From assembly GCA_026936325.1 (NCBI GenBank), contig JAPTHN010000107.1:908803-972802 (forward strand): DNA of 64,000 bases. Direction: 5' to 3'. A model generated the notes under the pieces. That model worked only from the letters and a program-made list of their open reading frames with translations. It did no database searches and had not been told where the DNA came from. The position numbers were made by a program, and so were the translations under genes. The DNA is from Platynereis dumerilii (Eukaryota; Annelida; Polychaeta; Phyllodocida; Nereididae). Of this stretch, positions 11,118 through 25,510 are shown one piece after another; the first letter of the stretch is position 1, and each line of letters starts with the position of its first letter.

Positions 11118-13015
11118 CTAGAGAATAATTAAAATTGCACAGCAATTTTAAGATATGAATTCCCCTCCCCCGTATTCCCTCCCTCTTTATCCCCCCCCCT
11201 TCCTTTCCTTTCCTTCCCTCGCATTCCCTTGCTTTCCCTTCCATTCCATGCCCTCATCTGTATTCCATGCCCAGGCCTCTTTTGGACGCTATGTAGTCCA
11301 TGGAAGTGTATAGAGTTGAACAGATTCATATAGCGCTGAGCGTGCAGGTGATACCACCCTGAAAGCAATACAATTGGACTGCAGCGTAACTAACTTTGAT
11401 GAAACCCTAACCCTAATGATTTGTTACGGATAAACCATAAGAGGTAGGAAGATGTGCTTACATACACACAGAGGGCAAGGAGTCAGCAATGTGTCAAAGT
11501 GGTTTCAAGTGATTTGCAGCATTATTTCATGAGTGAAAATTGAATTATAAATTTAATGGTAGGAAGATCTGCTTATTTGCAAACACTAGGGCAAAAAATT
11601 AGCACCATATCATATCAATTTTAACTGATTTGAAACAGTTTTGGAAGAGTTTGAATTGGATTATAAATTTTATGGTAGGAAGATGTGCTTCCATGGAAAA
11701 ATAGGGCAACAAATTAGGAATATGTCAAATTAGTTTTAATTGATTATAATGAATAATTAATGAGTTATAATTGAATATGTTTAATCATAAATGTAAAATT
11801 GGCTATAATTAAGAGGTATATGCCCTTGTAGCACATAAAAGGCCCTAATTTTATGCAGTTTTTGGTGCTAAGTACATGAAATTTGAATGAGTAGAAGCAG
11901 AGCAATCTACACTTCAATTTTGAAATTAAAACAATTCTCAAGGGAAAAGTACTTCAAGTAGAAAATTGTGCTTATATGGAAAAATAAGGCCAAAAATGAT
12001 CAATATATCAAATTAGTTGTAATTGATTTTTAATAAATACTTATTGAGTTATAATTGAATATGTAAAATCATACATGTAAAATTGGCTATTGGTGACAGC
12101 TATATGGCCTTAGAGCACATAAAAGGTCATAATTTTACGCATTTTTTGGTGCTAATTTCATGAAATTTGAATAAGTAGAAGCTGAGCAAAGTACATTTCA
12201 ATTTTGAAATTCAAAAAATTCTGAAGCAAAAACTATTCAAAGTAGAAAGTTTTCCTTTGGAGACATTATGCAGGCCCACAGTAGGCACCACAAAAAAAAT
12301 ATTCATGAACATCCATGAAAACCTTCATAGTTTTTTTGGACCCAAAAGTTTTGATACACCCAAAAAGTGACATGAAATTTTCAATGTCTGACGCGATTCT
12401 ATACTATGACAGCTACAGTAAAGTTCTATATACCATCTGAAAGAGGAGAATCTGAACTTTCTGATGATATTTTTAATTTTTCTGTGGCTCCAATAGTAAG
12501 CTAGATATCGGCGATTGAAAATTCCGTTTTTGTGCGGTCATTGCGCCGATACCGCTTACGTGACGACAATAAAATTTTGTGGGATTTTTAGACTAGGGTA
12601 GGACTGTATACACGTGTAAAATCAGGTTGATCTGAGCATTCCTTCCTTGTTTTCTGGAGGTTGAAATGGCATTTTTCGGAATTCCGTTTTTTCAAAAAAT
12701 CATAACTTGGAATTTTTTCAACGTAATTCATTTAGGCTCCTTTCTGCAATGCGTAAGTGTCTAAAATATATTGAAAAAAAATTTCATCTGTCTATCTGTT
12801 GTAGTTTCTGAGAAACCGTGTCCCCAATGAAAAAATTAGTTTCTGGAATTACGCAAGACTGACAAGTAATTCCGCTGCGAAATTTCCTCTGAAAATAGTG
12901 ATTAAGCCAACACTTTTGAATGTTGTATCCATTTTGTTGTATCTTCATTACTTTTCTCATAATAGGCAATTAAAAATTCATTTTTGAGGCCGTAGAAAAA
13001 TAATAATAATAATAA
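11118..13015 (-). mobile_element. Helitron-like unit B2, body (5' tip displaced to 17720)
   Basis: The B-family CTAG end is followed by a full B body closely similar to B1 in length and module order. The (TAA)n at 12999-13015 is interrupted by A2. The unit is closed by the second of the two B tips near 17.7 kb. Confidence 0.85.
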
Positions 13016-15687
13016 CTAGTATACTAAATTGCACAGCAATTTAAAGGAAGAACTTCCCTTCCCTTCCAATCCCTTCCTTTCCTTTCGATCCTTTCCCTTC
13101 CTTTCTGTTGCCGTACGTTGGATTCCTTTCCCTGGCATTGATGAGTTTGTTTTGGTTGGCCAAGAGCCATAGTTGGTACTTCGAGCTGACTTGCAATAGT
13201 GCAAGGAACTACACAAACAGTGGCACTTACAAAATCATACATTTCTTAGCATGGAGGGCTTTTGTGGGCAATGGTACAGTAAGGCCATGGCTATTGAAAC
13301 ATTTTGGTCATGGAGCAATTTGTCCAGATACATGAGGCATCCATATATCTCAATTAAAACCACTAGCACCTCCTATCTGTACATAGTTATCAACACAGTT
13401 GAGTGCACAGAGGTCACCTTCTGGCCCTTTTACCTGTCAATTTGATAATTGGCACAGAGCCAAGATTCACAAAGAGAAGATTTATCAAAGTAGCAGACCA
13501 TTATAAAACACTCAATTTATATTTAATCTTCATTAAATTGCCAAACTTCTCTCAATTGATGCACAGTTTATTAATTGATCAATGAAATGTATACATGTAG
13601 ACAAGGCAATATTCCCAAAGGTTTGAGTAAAGTTTCATGCACAATGCAGCCAGGAGTGTGAACTATTTGCCTTCTGAAAATTGACCTTCATGCTGTTAAA
13701 TTGTGAATTTGAAGGACCACACTTAAATAATGTGGTGTACATTTGTAGGCAGACATAATGAGACATTTGCTTTTTCATTGAGTTTATTCATTCATCCACA
13801 CTTGGAAATGTATAAAAAAAGAAATACAATAAAACATATATACATGCAGATGTATGCAGGCCCATGTAACAGGCCTGTGTAAACGCATGTAAGCTTATGT
13901 TTCACTTTGATTCTTTGAATATATCAAGGGCAAAATATAAATAGCAGCAATGGCCTTGTGAATAGGTAGCATGATGGTTATTTTGAACATATTTAAAACA
14001 TCAGATGTTTCAAGTGGCATGCTGGCAGTACATAACACCATGTGGGCCTATATCAATACAATGACAAGCTTGACTGGAATATCAGGCTGATTTAGCTTGC
14101 TACTGTGCAGATTATCTAAGCAATTAGCAATAAACAAGAATTGTTCTTTGCAAGGTGGGCTGTGTACAAATCCTGGAACTGTGGCATTCCATAAGAAAGG
14201 AAAGATAGCATTGTGAAGCTTTGTTGTAATAATTTGAGCATTGATATGTGTGGCATCCAGTTACTGGAAGTCTGGTTAACTGTGGCCTCATCATGGCACC
14301 CTGAAAGCAATGAACTTTGTTGAAACCCTAACCCTAATGACTTGTCACAGACAAACTATAAGAGGTAGGAAGGCATGCTTTTAGACATACATAGGGCAAA
14401 CAGTCAGCAACATGTCATATCAGTTTTAAGTGATTTGCAGCAGTATTACACAAGTTATAATTTAACTATAAATGTAATAGAAAAAATATGTGCTTATTTG
14501 CAAACAATAGGGCAACAAATAAGCAACATATCATATCAATTTTAAGGGGTTTGAAACATTATTGGAAGAGTTTTAATTTGATTCTAAAATTCATGGTAGG
14601 GAGATGTGCTTGCATGGAAAAATAGGGCAGACAATAAGCAATGTTCCATATTAGTTGGACTTAATTTGAAATAATACTTCATGAGTTATAAATGAATAAA
14701 TAAAATTTTATTTGTAGATGCGGCTATTAGTATAAGGTATATGCTCTTGGAGCACAAAAAAGGCCATAATTTTCCACATTTTTTGGTGTTAATTCCGTGA
14801 CATTTGAACAAGTAGAAGCTGAGCAATTTACATTTCAATTTTGAAATTAAAAAAATTCTCAAGCAAAAAGTATTTTAAGTAGAACATTTTCCTTTGGAGA
14901 CATTATGCAGGTCCATAATGGGTACCACACAAAAAAATATACATGAACATCCATGAAGAGCTTCATAGTTTTTTTGGGCAAAATAGGTTTTGGGAGGCCC
15001 AAAAAGTGACATGAAATTTTCAATGTCCACCGCGATTCTATACCGTACGTCCTAGGGATTATTGCTATACATCATTGCAACGCTGACATTCTAAGGTTTT
15101 CAAAAATGGTCCTGTTTTTTCTCTAGGATTAATATTAAGGGAGATACAGCCCTTCAAAAGTTCGATTTTTGAGGCCCTGTGGCACCTAAAGTATTGGAGC
15201 TGGGGAGCCGTACTTTTGCATTTCCACTGTACCCCGGCAGTACTCATTATTCGTGGCAGGACATGAAATTCAGACCACTACATCATGGTTTTTCATGACA
15301 CCACCCCTTGAAATTTCGGGGTGCCGAAACTTCGAACTCGTTTTTCTCGAAAATTTTCTAGGAGGCGCGAGATGATATTCCTTTCAGCACTGCGCATTTC
15401 TTTGGAGAATCCAGGGAAAAAATTTTGAGGAAAAGTATGTCAATACTTTTCCCAGAACCGGAGCGAGAAATTTTTATTGAAAATTGGCCGTAATTCCCAT
15501 GTCAAGCGTAATTCCGATGCGTAATTCCCAACACCAAAGGGCATTCCTAGTGTCTATATTGTGCTGAAGTAGCTTTCTGATATCTTGCCTTGGCCATGTT
15601 TTATTCAATATTGAAAAATGACCAAAAACGCGGCGGAAAAGTGCAAATCCGTACAATATCAAGAAGAACTTCCCAAGGGAAGTTCTT
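13016..15687 (-). mobile_element. Helitron-like unit A2 with ~1-kb foreign insert
   Basis: The A-type left end and the A tip 15664-15687 (loop AA rather than TAC) bound a 2.67-kb unit, about 1 kb longer than other A units. The usual A sequence breaks at about 13271 (GGGCAATGGTACA) and resumes at about 14298 (ACCCTGAAAGC), inside the GGTACCACCCTGAAAGC stretch that is continuous in A1, A4 and A6. Confidence 0.85.
13272..14297. other. Single-copy-looking insert within A2
   Basis: About 1.03 kb has no counterpart in any other unit of the window. I find no clear terminal inverted repeats, target duplication, poly-A tail or long reading frame. It could be DNA captured by the Helitron, filler from break repair, or an unrecognised element. 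Confidence 0.6.
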
Positions 15688-15689
15688 AA

Positions 15690-17695
15690 CTAGAGAATAA
15701 TTAAAATTGCACAGCAATTTTAAGATATGAATTCCCGTCCCCCATATTCCCTCCCGATTAACCCTTCCCTTTCCTTGCCTTCCATTCCCTTCCATCCATT
15801 CCCTTCCTTTCCACTCCCTTCTCTTCCATTCCCCCACCCCTTCCATTCCCTCATCTTCCATTCCCTCCCCTTCCATTGCATTCCCAGGCCTGTGTTGGTC
15901 ACCATTTAGTCCATGGAAGTGTAGAGTTGCTCATACTGACTCCTATAGCGCTTAGCATGCAGCCAGGTGTGCTGTGACGAATGATACCATCCTCAAAGCA
16001 ATACAATTTGACTTAAGCGCGACTCTAACTTTGATGAATCGCTATCCCTAATGATTTCTTACGGACAAACCATAAGAGCTAGGAAGATGTACTTTTATAC
16101 ATACATAGGGCAAACAGTCAGCAATATGTCAAAGTGGTTTCAAGTGATTTGAAGCATTATTTCATGAGTGATAATTTCAATATAAATTTAATGGTAGGAA
16201 GATCTGCTTATTTGCAAACACTAGGGCAAAAATGAGCAACATATCATATCAATTTTAACTGATTTGAAACAGTTTTGGAAGAGTTTTAATTGGACTATAA
16301 ATTTTATGGTAGGGAGATGTGCTTCAATGGAAAAATAGGCCAAAAAATTAGGAATATGTCAAATTAGTTTTAATTGATTATAATGAATAATTAATGAGTT
16401 ATAATTGAATATGTAAAATGTGATATGTAAAATTGGCTATAAGTAAGAGGTATATGCCCTTGTAGCACATAAAAGACCATAATTTTACGCAGTTTTTGGT
16501 GTTAAGTACATGAAATTTGAATGAGTAGAAGCTGAGCAATCTACATTTCAATTTTGAAATTAAAAAAATTCTCAAGGCTAAAGTACTTGAAGTAGAAAAT
16601 TGTGCTTAAATGGAAAAATAAGCCCAAAAATTAGCAATATATCAAATTAGTTGTAATTGATTTTTAATGAATACTTATTGAGTTATAATTGAATATGTAA
16701 AATCATATATGTAAAATTGGTTATTGGTAACAGCTATATGCCCTTGTAGCACACAAAAAGCCATAATTTTACGCATTTTTTGGTGCTAATTTCATGAAAT
16801 TTGAATGAGTAGAAGCTGAGCAATTTACATTGCAATTTTGAAATTCAAAAAATTCTCAAGGCAAAAGTACTTGAAGTAGAAATTTTTTCTTTGGATACAT
16901 CATGCAGGCCCATAGTGGGTACCTCTAAATAAATATTCAGGAACATCCATCAAGAGCTTCATAGTTTTTTTGGGGCCAAAAGTTTTGATGAGCCCAAAAA
17001 CAGACATGAAATTTTCAATGTCTTACGCGAGATATAAAAACTTTCTGATAAAGCAAAATGCTATATATCATCTGAAAGAGGAGAAACTGAACTTTCTGAT
17101 GGTGTTTTTATTTTTTCTGTAGCTTTAATAACAACCGAGATATCGGCAATTGAATATTGAGTTTTTGTGCGGCCATAGCGCCGATACCGTTTACGCGATG
17201 ACAACAAAATTTTGTGGGATTGTTAGACTAGGGTAGGGCTGCATGCACATACAAATTCAGCTTGATCTGAGTATTCCTTCCTTGTTTTCTGAAGGTTGAA
17301 ATTTTTTTTTTTGGAATTCCGTTTTTACAAAAAATCATAACTTGGAATTTTTTCAACGTAATTCCTTCAGGCTCCTTTCTGCACTGGATAAGTGTCTGAG
17401 GTATTATGAAAAAAATTCCCATGTCTTTATCTGTCTTAGTTTATGAGAAACGGTGAATACAATATAAAAAATAATTTCTGGAATTACGTCTCACTGAGAA
17501 GTAATTGCACCATGTAATTACGTCTGATAATAGTGTTTCTGTCAATCTGTTAGGAGGTTCTGTCCATTTTGTTTCATTTTGATCACTGTTCTCATAATCT
17601 GCGTTTCAAAAATTTTTTTTGAGGGCCGTAGAAAAATAATAATAATAATAACAAAATCAGCAATAACAAGATGAATTCCCCTACGGGGAATTCAT
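15690..17695 (-). mobile_element. Helitron-like unit B3 (complete)
   Basis: B-type CTAG end, telomere-like motif degenerate (CGCTATCCCTAATG), full module set, and short (TAA)n followed by the B linker (CAATAACAAG) and B tip 17671-17695 (arms ATGAATTCCCC/GGGGAATTCAT). Confidence 0.85.
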
Positions 17696-17719
17696 AATAA
17701 AAAAAGTAGCAATAACAAG

Positions 17720-17744
17720 ATGAATTCCCCTACGGGGAATTCAT
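17720..17744 (-). mobile_element. Detached 5' tip of family B (closes B2)
   Basis: This is a perfect B hairpin preceded by the linker AGTAGCAATAACAAG and separated from the B3 tip by only 24 bp. Under the nesting model it is the original 5' end of B2, pushed downstream by A2 and B3. Confidence 0.8.
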
Positions 17745-17746
17745 AA

Positions 17747-18710
17747 CTAGTACACCTGTAATTGTGCACAATTACAAAGATAAATTCCCCCCTTCCCTTC
17801 CTCTCCCCTGCCCCCTTACATCCCCCTGCCCCCTTACATCCCCCTGCCCGTTCCCTTCTACCTTCCCCATCCGATGATTCACACAGAAATGTAATTGGGT
17901 CAGCATTTATTTCAACAAAGAAAATGTGCAGCCAGTGAAGTATGAGAAGCGATGAAATTGGCATATGGCCAGGAAAAAGTGTTTCCAGCCATTAGAAGCA
18001 TTGAGGGAGGAAAAAAGTGAGATAAAATTTTCAGGGTCGACCGCGATTTTTAATGGACGGCGCTACAGTAGAATGCTATATACCATGTGAAAGCTAAGAA
18101 ACAGAGCTTTCTGGTGGTGTTTTTTATTTTTCTGTAGCTTTAATAGGAGCCGAGTTATTGGCGCTTGAAAATAGCGTTTTTGTGTTGCTATAGCGCCGAT
18201 ACCGTTAACGCTAGAAAGTTGAAATTCTAGTGGATTGTTACACTATAGTATGACTGTAACTGCATATAATTTCAGCTTGATTGGAGCATTTCTTCCTAGT
18301 TTTCTGAAAATTTTAGTGGTAATTTTGGGATTTCCCTTATTTGAAAAATTCATATAAAAAAAACTTTTAGATATATTGCCAAAAGCCGCCTTTCCGCACT
18401 GCGTATATCTTTAGAGATTATTCTGTTAAAATTTGGTGTAATTTCGTATTGCGGTTATTCCAGAACCGTTGACACAAATTTTTTATGAATTTTGGACGTA
18501 ATTTCCAGAGTACTGGTAATTACGCTCTGTAATTCCAGGATATTAAAGTACTTTGCAAGTACATTATAGGTATGTACTTTTATGAAGATATCATAGATAG
18601 ATCCAGAAATACAAGCTCTCAAAAGTGGTGATGAAAAATAAGAAGAAGAAAAAAGATGAAAAAAAAAACCGAACAAAAACAATATAAATTCCCCTAACGG
18701 GGGAATTTAT
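17747..18710 (-). mobile_element. Helitron-like unit C2 (complete)
   Basis: C-type ends and tip 18684-18710. The C-rich tract carries two copies of an 18-bp unit (CCCCTGCCCCCTTACATC). Confidence 0.85.
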
Positions 18711-18712
18711 AA

Positions 18713-20327
18713 CTAGTATACTAAATTGCACAGCAATTTAAAGGAAGAACTTCCCTTCCCTTCCTATCCCTTCCCTTCCTGCCAATCCCTTCCCTGCCCT
18801 GCTATTTGAGTTCCTTGCATTCCTTTCCTTTCCATTGCTTAATGGTGTGTTTAGGTTGTCCATGAGCAAAACTGCTGCTATGACCTTCCCTGAATAGTCC
18901 ATGGAACTGCACAAACAGGCATACATACTCATATCTTGCTTGGCATGGAGCCAGGCCTTCTGTGGGCGATGGTACCACCCTGCAAGCAATACTTTGATGA
19001 AACCCTAACCCTAATGATTTGTTGAGAACAAACCATAAGAGCTAGGAAGATGTGCTTACATACACACAGAGGGCAAGCAGTCAGCAACATGTCAAATGAG
19101 TTTTAAGTGATTTTCAGCAGTATTTCACAAGTTATAATTTAATCATAAATTTAATGGAAAAAATATGAGGTTATTTGCAAACAATAGGGCAACAAAAAAG
19201 CAACATATCATATCAATTTTAAGTGATTTGAAACATTATTGGAAGAGTTTAAATAGGATAAAAAAATTCATGGTAGGAATATGTGCTTATATGGAAAAAC
19301 AGGGCAAAAAATTAGGAATATGTCAAATTAGTTTTAATTGATCTTAATTAATACTTAATGAGTTATAATTGAATAAGTGAAATTGCTAATGTAAAATTGG
19401 CTATTAATGAGAGGTATATGCCTTTAGAGCTCATAAAAGGGCACAATTTTACGCATTTTTTGGTGTTAATTTCATGACATTTGAATGAGTAGAAGCTGAG
19501 CAATCTGCATTAGAATTTTGAAATGAAAAAAATTCTCAAGGAAAAACTATTTGCAGTAGAAAAACTTCCTTTGGACACATTATGCAGGGCCACAATGGGT
19601 ACCACTAAAAAAATTAACATGAACATCCATGATGATGTTCATAGTTTTTTTGGGCAAAATAGGTGTTGGGAGGCCCAAAAAGTGACATAAAAGATTCAAT
19701 GTCTGACGCGATTCTATACTAAAGCAGCTACAGTAAAGTTCTATACACCATCTGAAAGAGAAGAAACTGAACTTTCTGATGGTGCTTTTATTTTTTCCGT
19801 AGCTTAAATAGAAACCGAGATATTGGCGATTGAAAATTGCGTTTTTGTGCAGCCATAGCGCCGATACCGTTTACGCGACGACAACAAAATTTTGTGGGAT
19901 TGTTAGACAGGGGCAGGGCTCCATACACACTTAAAACCAGCCTGATCTGAGCATTCCTTCCTTGTTTCCTGGATATTTTCCCGTGATTTTTGGGAATTCC
20001 GTTTTTGTAAAAATTCATAGTAAAAAATTTTTGTCTATGGATTTCCATAAAAATCCTTTCCGCACTGCGTATTTCCTTGGAGAATCTGGGAAAAAAATTT
20101 TGTGAAAAAGTATGTAGTACTTTTTGCAAAACCGGACGCAGAAATTTTTATTGAAAAGCGCCCGTAATTCCCATGTCAGACGTAATTCCGATGCGTAATT
20201 CCGGGATTTCACAGAGTTTTATAGTTTCTGTATGGTGTCCAAGTTTCATTAGGAAATGTTATTTAGGTCAGGAGTTATTCAACATTTAAGGAATCACCAA
20301 AATGTGTCGGAAGAAAAAGAATAATAA
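18713..20327 (-). mobile_element. Helitron-like unit A3, body (5' tip displaced to 25367)
   Basis: A-type left end, telomere-like motif near 19002, core near 19690. It ends at a very short AATAATAA where A4 is inserted. Its right-hand core resembles A7 and B units (GCCGATACCGTTTACGCGAC) more than A1. Confidence 0.85.
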
Positions 20328-21993
20328 CTAGTATACTAAATTGCACAGCAATTTAAAGGAAGAACTTCCCTTCCCTTCCTCTCCCTTCCCTTCCTTCCAA
20401 TCCCTTCCCTGCCCTGCTATTCTAGTTCCTTGCATTCCTTTCCTTGCCATTGCTTAATAGTGTGTTTAGGTTGTCCTGGAGCGAAACTGCTGCTATGACC
20501 TTCCCTGCATGGTCCGTGGAACTGCACAAACAGGCATACTTACTCATATTTCGCTTGGCATGGAGCCAGGCCTTTTGTTGTGGGCGATGGTACCACCCTG
20601 AAAGCAATACTTTGATGAAACCCTAACCCTAATGATTTGTTACGGACAAACCATAAGAGCTAGGAAGATGTGCTTACATACACACAGAGGGCAAGCAGTC
20701 AGCAACATGTCAAATTAGATTTAAGTGATATGCAGCAGTATTTCACAAGTTATAATTTAATTATAAATTTAATGGGAGGCAGTTGTGGTTATTTGCAAAC
20801 AATAGGGCAACAAATTAGCAACATATCATACCATTTTGAAGTGATTTGAAACATTATTTGAAGAGTTTAAATGGGACAAAAAAATTCAGGGTAGGGAGAT
20901 GTGCTTACATGGAAAAATATAGCAAAAAATTAGGAATATGTCAAATTAGTTTTAATTGATTTTAATTAATACTTAATGAGTAATAAATGAATAAGTGAAA
21001 TTGCTAATGTAAAATTGGCTGTTAGTGAAAGGTATATGCCCTTAGAGCTCATAGAAGGGCATAATTTTACGCATTTTTTGGTGTTAATTTCATGAAATTT
21101 GAATCAGTAGAAGCTGAGCAATGTACACTTGAATTTTGAAATGAAAAAAATTCTCAGGGAAAAAGTATTTGAAGTAGAACAATGTCCTTTGGAGGCAATA
21201 TGCAGGCCCACAATGGGTACCCCACAAAAAATATACATGAACATCCATGAAGAACTTCATAGTTTTTTTGGGAAAAATAGGTTTTGACAGGGCAAAAAAT
21301 GACATAAAATTTTCAAGGCCCACCGCGATTCTAAACCGGACGTCGGACAGGATATTGCTATACACCACTGGAAAGCTGACATTCTGAGCTTTCCAGAATT
21401 GTCCCTGGTTTGTTTCTAGGACCAATATTAAGGGCGATACAGCCCATCAAATGTTGGACTTTTGAGGCCCTGTGGCAGCAAAAGTATTGGACCTGAGATG
21501 CCATACTTTTGCATAGACACTATACCCTGGTAGCACTAACAATTCCTGTAAGGACATCAAAATCTGACAATTCAATCATGGTTTTCCATGACATCACCCC
21601 TCAAAATTTCGGTTTGCTCAGATTTTGAACTTTTTTCTCTCCATAACTATTCACCCTATTGCCACTAGGCTCCTTTCTGCACTGCATATTCCATTAGAGA
21701 TTAACAGGAAAAAATTTCATGAAATTCTGACTGACAGTTTTCTCAAAACCGGAATCGGAAATTTTTTGTGAAGATTGCCTGTAATTCCTAAGTCAAACGG
21801 AATTCCGATGCGTAATTCCCACCATAGCAGGAATTTTATTGTGTCTGAATGCTGTATAGGTGCTAATTGACATATCTCTTCTTGTTAAGAAGATATTCAA
21901 CATTTAAAAAAGTGAAAAAGTTGGAAGAATAATAATAAATAATAATAAAGAATACGTACAATATCAAGAAGAACTTCCCTACGGGAAGTTCTT
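20328..21993 (-). mobile_element. Helitron-like unit A4 (complete)
   Basis: A-type ends with tip 21969-21993. Very similar to A1 along its whole length, so probably one of the youngest copies. Confidence 0.85.
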
Positions 21994-21995
21994 AA

Positions 21996-23611
21996 CTAGT
22001 ATACTAAATTGCACAGCAATTTAAAGGAAGAACTTCCCTTCCCTTCCTATCCCTTCCCTTCCTTCCAATCCCTTCCCTGCTCTGCTATTCTAGTTCCTTG
22101 CATTCCTTTCCATTGCTTAATAGTGTGTTTAGGTTGTCCTGGAGCAAAACATCACTGCTGCTTTGACCTTGCCTGCAGTAGTCCATGGAACTGCACAAAC
22201 AGGCACACATACTCATATATCGCTTGGCATGGAGCCAGGCCTTTTATGGGCGATGGTACCACCCTGAAAGCAATACTTTGATGAAACCCTAACCCTAATG
22301 ATTTGTTATGGACAAACCATAAGATCTAGGAAGATGTGCTTACATACACACAGAGGGCAAGGAGTCAGCAACATGTCAAATTAGTTTTAAGTGATTTGCA
22401 GCAGTATTTGACAAGTTATAATTTAATTATAAATTTAATGGAAAAAATATGAGGTTATTTGCTAACAATAGCGCAACAAATAAGCAACATATCATATCAA
22501 TTTTAAGTGATTTAAAACATTATTGGAAGAGTTTAAATAGGATTAAAAAATGTATGGTAGGAACATGTGCTTACATGGAAAAATAGAGCAAAAAATTGCC
22601 AATAAGTCAATTTAGTTTTAATTGATTTTAATGAATACTTAATGAGTTATAATTGGATATATGAAATTGCTAATGTAAAATTGGCTATTAGTGACAGATA
22701 TATGCCCTTGGAGCACATCAAAGGGCATAATTTTACGCATTTTTTGGTGTTAATTTCATGACATTTGAATAAGTAGAAGCTGAGCAATCTACATTTCAAT
22801 TTTGAAATTAAAAATATTCTCAATGATAAAGTACTTCAAGTAAAGAAAATTTCTTTGGGCATATAATGCAGGTCCATATTGGGCACCACATAAAAAATCA
22901 ACATGAACATCCATGAAGATTTTCATAGTTTTTTTGGCAAAATAGGTGTTGGGAGACCCAAAAAGTGACATAAAATTTTCAATGTCTGACGCGATTCTAA
23001 ACCGTACGTCGTACAGCATATTGCTATATATCAATGGAAAGCTGACATTCTGAGGTTTCCAAAAATGGCCATTTTTACTTTCTAGGTTCAATATTAAGGG
23101 AGATACAGCCCGTCAAATGTTCGACTTTTGAGGCCTTGTGGCACAAAAAGTATAGGCCCTAGGATGCCATACTTTTGCAACAACACTATAACCCAGTAGT
23201 AGCAACAATTCCTGTAAGGACATGAAAATCTGACATTTCAATCATGGTTTTTCATGACATCATCCCTCAAAATTTCTCTATGCTCTGATTTTGAACTTTT
23301 TTTTCTCCAAAACTATTCACCGTATAGCCACTAGGCTCCTTTCTGCAATGCATATTCCATTAGAGATTAACAGAAAAAAATTTCATGACATTCTGACTGA
23401 CAGTTTTCTCGAAACCGGAATCGGAAATTTTTCACGAAAATTGCCTGTAATTCCTATGTCAAACGGAATTCCGATGTGTAATTCCCAGCATAGAAGGACT
23501 TTTATAGTGTCCTAATGCTGTATAGATGCTAATTGACATATGTCCTCTTGTGAAGAAGTTATCCAAAATTTAAAAAAGTGAAAAAGTTGGAAGAATAAGA
23601 ATAATAATAAA
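21996..23611 (-). mobile_element. Helitron-like unit A5, body (5' tip displaced to 25320)
   Basis: A-type left end directly follows the A4 tip (2 bp between). The (TAA)n at 23596-23611 is interrupted by A6. Confidence 0.85.
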
Positions 23612-25285
23612 CTAGTATACTAAATTGCACAGCAATTTAAAGGAAGAACTTCCCTTCCCTTCCTATCCCTTCCCTTCCTTCCAATCCCTTCCCTGCCCTG
23701 CTATTCTAGTTCCTTGCATTCCTTTCCTTTCCATTGCTTAATAGTGTGTTTAGGTTGTCCTGGAGCGAAACATCACTGCTGCTTTGACCTTCCGTGCAAT
23801 AGTCCATGGTACTGCACAAACAGGCACACATACTCATACATCGCTTGGCATGGAGCCAGGCCTTTTGTGGGCGATGGTACCACCCTGAAAGCAATACTTT
23901 GAAACCCTAAGCCTAATGATTTGTTATGGACAAACCATAAGAGCTAGGATGATGTGCTTACATACACACAGAGGGCAAGGAGTCAGCAACATGTCAAATT
24001 AGTTTTAAGTGATTTGCAGCAGTATTTCACAAGTTATAATTTACTTATAAATTTAATGAAAAAAATATGAGGTTATTTGCAAACAATAAGGCAATAAATA
24101 AGCAACATATCATATCAATTTTAAGTGATTTGAAACATTATTGGAAGAGTTTAAATAGGATCAAAAAATTCATGGTAGGAATATGTGCTTATATGGAAAA
24201 ATAGAGCAAAAAATTAGCAATAAGGGAAATTAGTTTTAATTGATTTTAATGAATACTTAATGAGTTATAATTGGATATATGAAATTGCTAATGTAAAATT
24301 GGCTATTAATGAGAGATATATGCCCTTGGAGCACATAAAAGGGCATAATTTTACGCATTTTTTGGTGTTAATTTCATGACATTTGAATAAGTAGAAGCTG
24401 AGCAATCTACATTTTAATTTTGAAATTAAAAAAATTCTCAATGATAAAGTACTTCAAGTAGAGAAAATTCCTTTTGGCATATTATGCAGGTCCATATTGG
24501 GCACGACATAAAAAATCAACATGAACATCCATGAAGACCTTCATATTTTTTTTGAACAAAATATGTGTCGGGACACCCAAAAAGTGACATAAAATTTTCA
24601 ATGTCTGACGCGATTCTATACCGTACGTCGTACAGCATATTATTATACATCAATGGAAAGCTGACATTCTGAGGTTTCCAAAAATGGCCAGTTTTTCTTT
24701 CTAGGATCAATATTAAGGGAGATACAGCCCGTCAAATGTTCGACTTTTGAAGCCCTGTGGAACAAAAAGTATATGCCCTGGGATGCCATACTTTTGCACT
24801 GACACTACACCCCAGTAGAAGCAACAATTCCTGTAAGGACATAAAAATCTGACATTTCAATCATGGTTTTCCATGACATCACCCCTCGAAATTTCTCTAT
24901 GCTCCGATTATGAACTTTTTTTCCTCCAAAGCTATTCCCCCTATAGCCACTAGGCTCCTTTCTGCAATGCATATTCCATTAGAGATTAACAGGAAAAAAT
25001 TTCATGACATTCTGACTGACAGATTTCCCAAAACCGCACTCGGAAATTTTTCGTGAAGATTGCCTGTAATTCCTGTGTAAAACGGAATTCCGATGTGTAA
25101 TTCCCAGCATAGAAGGAATTTTATAGTGTCTTAATGCTGTATATATGCTAATTGACATATGTCTTCTGATAAAGAAGTTATTCCAAATTTTAAAAAGTCA
25201 AAAAGTTGGAAGAATAAGAATAATAATAATAATAATAAGAAGAATACGTACAATATCAATAAGAACTTCCCTACGGGAAGTTCTT
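23612..25285 (-). mobile_element. Helitron-like unit A6 (complete, innermost)
   Basis: A-type ends with tip 25261-25285 after (AATAAT)n. By the bracket reading it is the deepest unit here, lying inside A5, A3, B1, D1 and D0, so it should be among the latest insertions. Confidence 0.85.
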
Positions 25286-25319
25286 AATAAAGAATAATAA
25301 GAATACGTACAATATCAAT

Positions 25320-25510
25320 AAGAACTTCCCTACGGGAAGTTCTTAATAAAGACGTACAATATCAATAAGAACTTCCCTACGGGAAGTTCTTAATAATAAA
25401 AAAAGTAGCAATAACAAGATGAATTCCCCTACGGGGAATTCATAATAATAATAAAAGGTAATCGAAGAATATCAATATAATCCCCCGCCGCTGCGCGAGC
25501 GGGGGATTAT
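25320..25510 (-). mobile_element. Cluster of four detached 5' tips: A, A, B, D
   Basis: Four terminal hairpins occur with no bodies between them: A at 25320-25344, A at 25367-25391, B at 25419-25443, and D at 25477-25510 (linker GGTAATCGAAGAATATCAAT). Each keeps its family linker and a short TAA remnant. The order A-A-B-D is exactly what is needed to close A5, A3, B1 and D1 in turn. Immediately after the D tip the interrupted D0 resumes. Confidence 0.85.
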
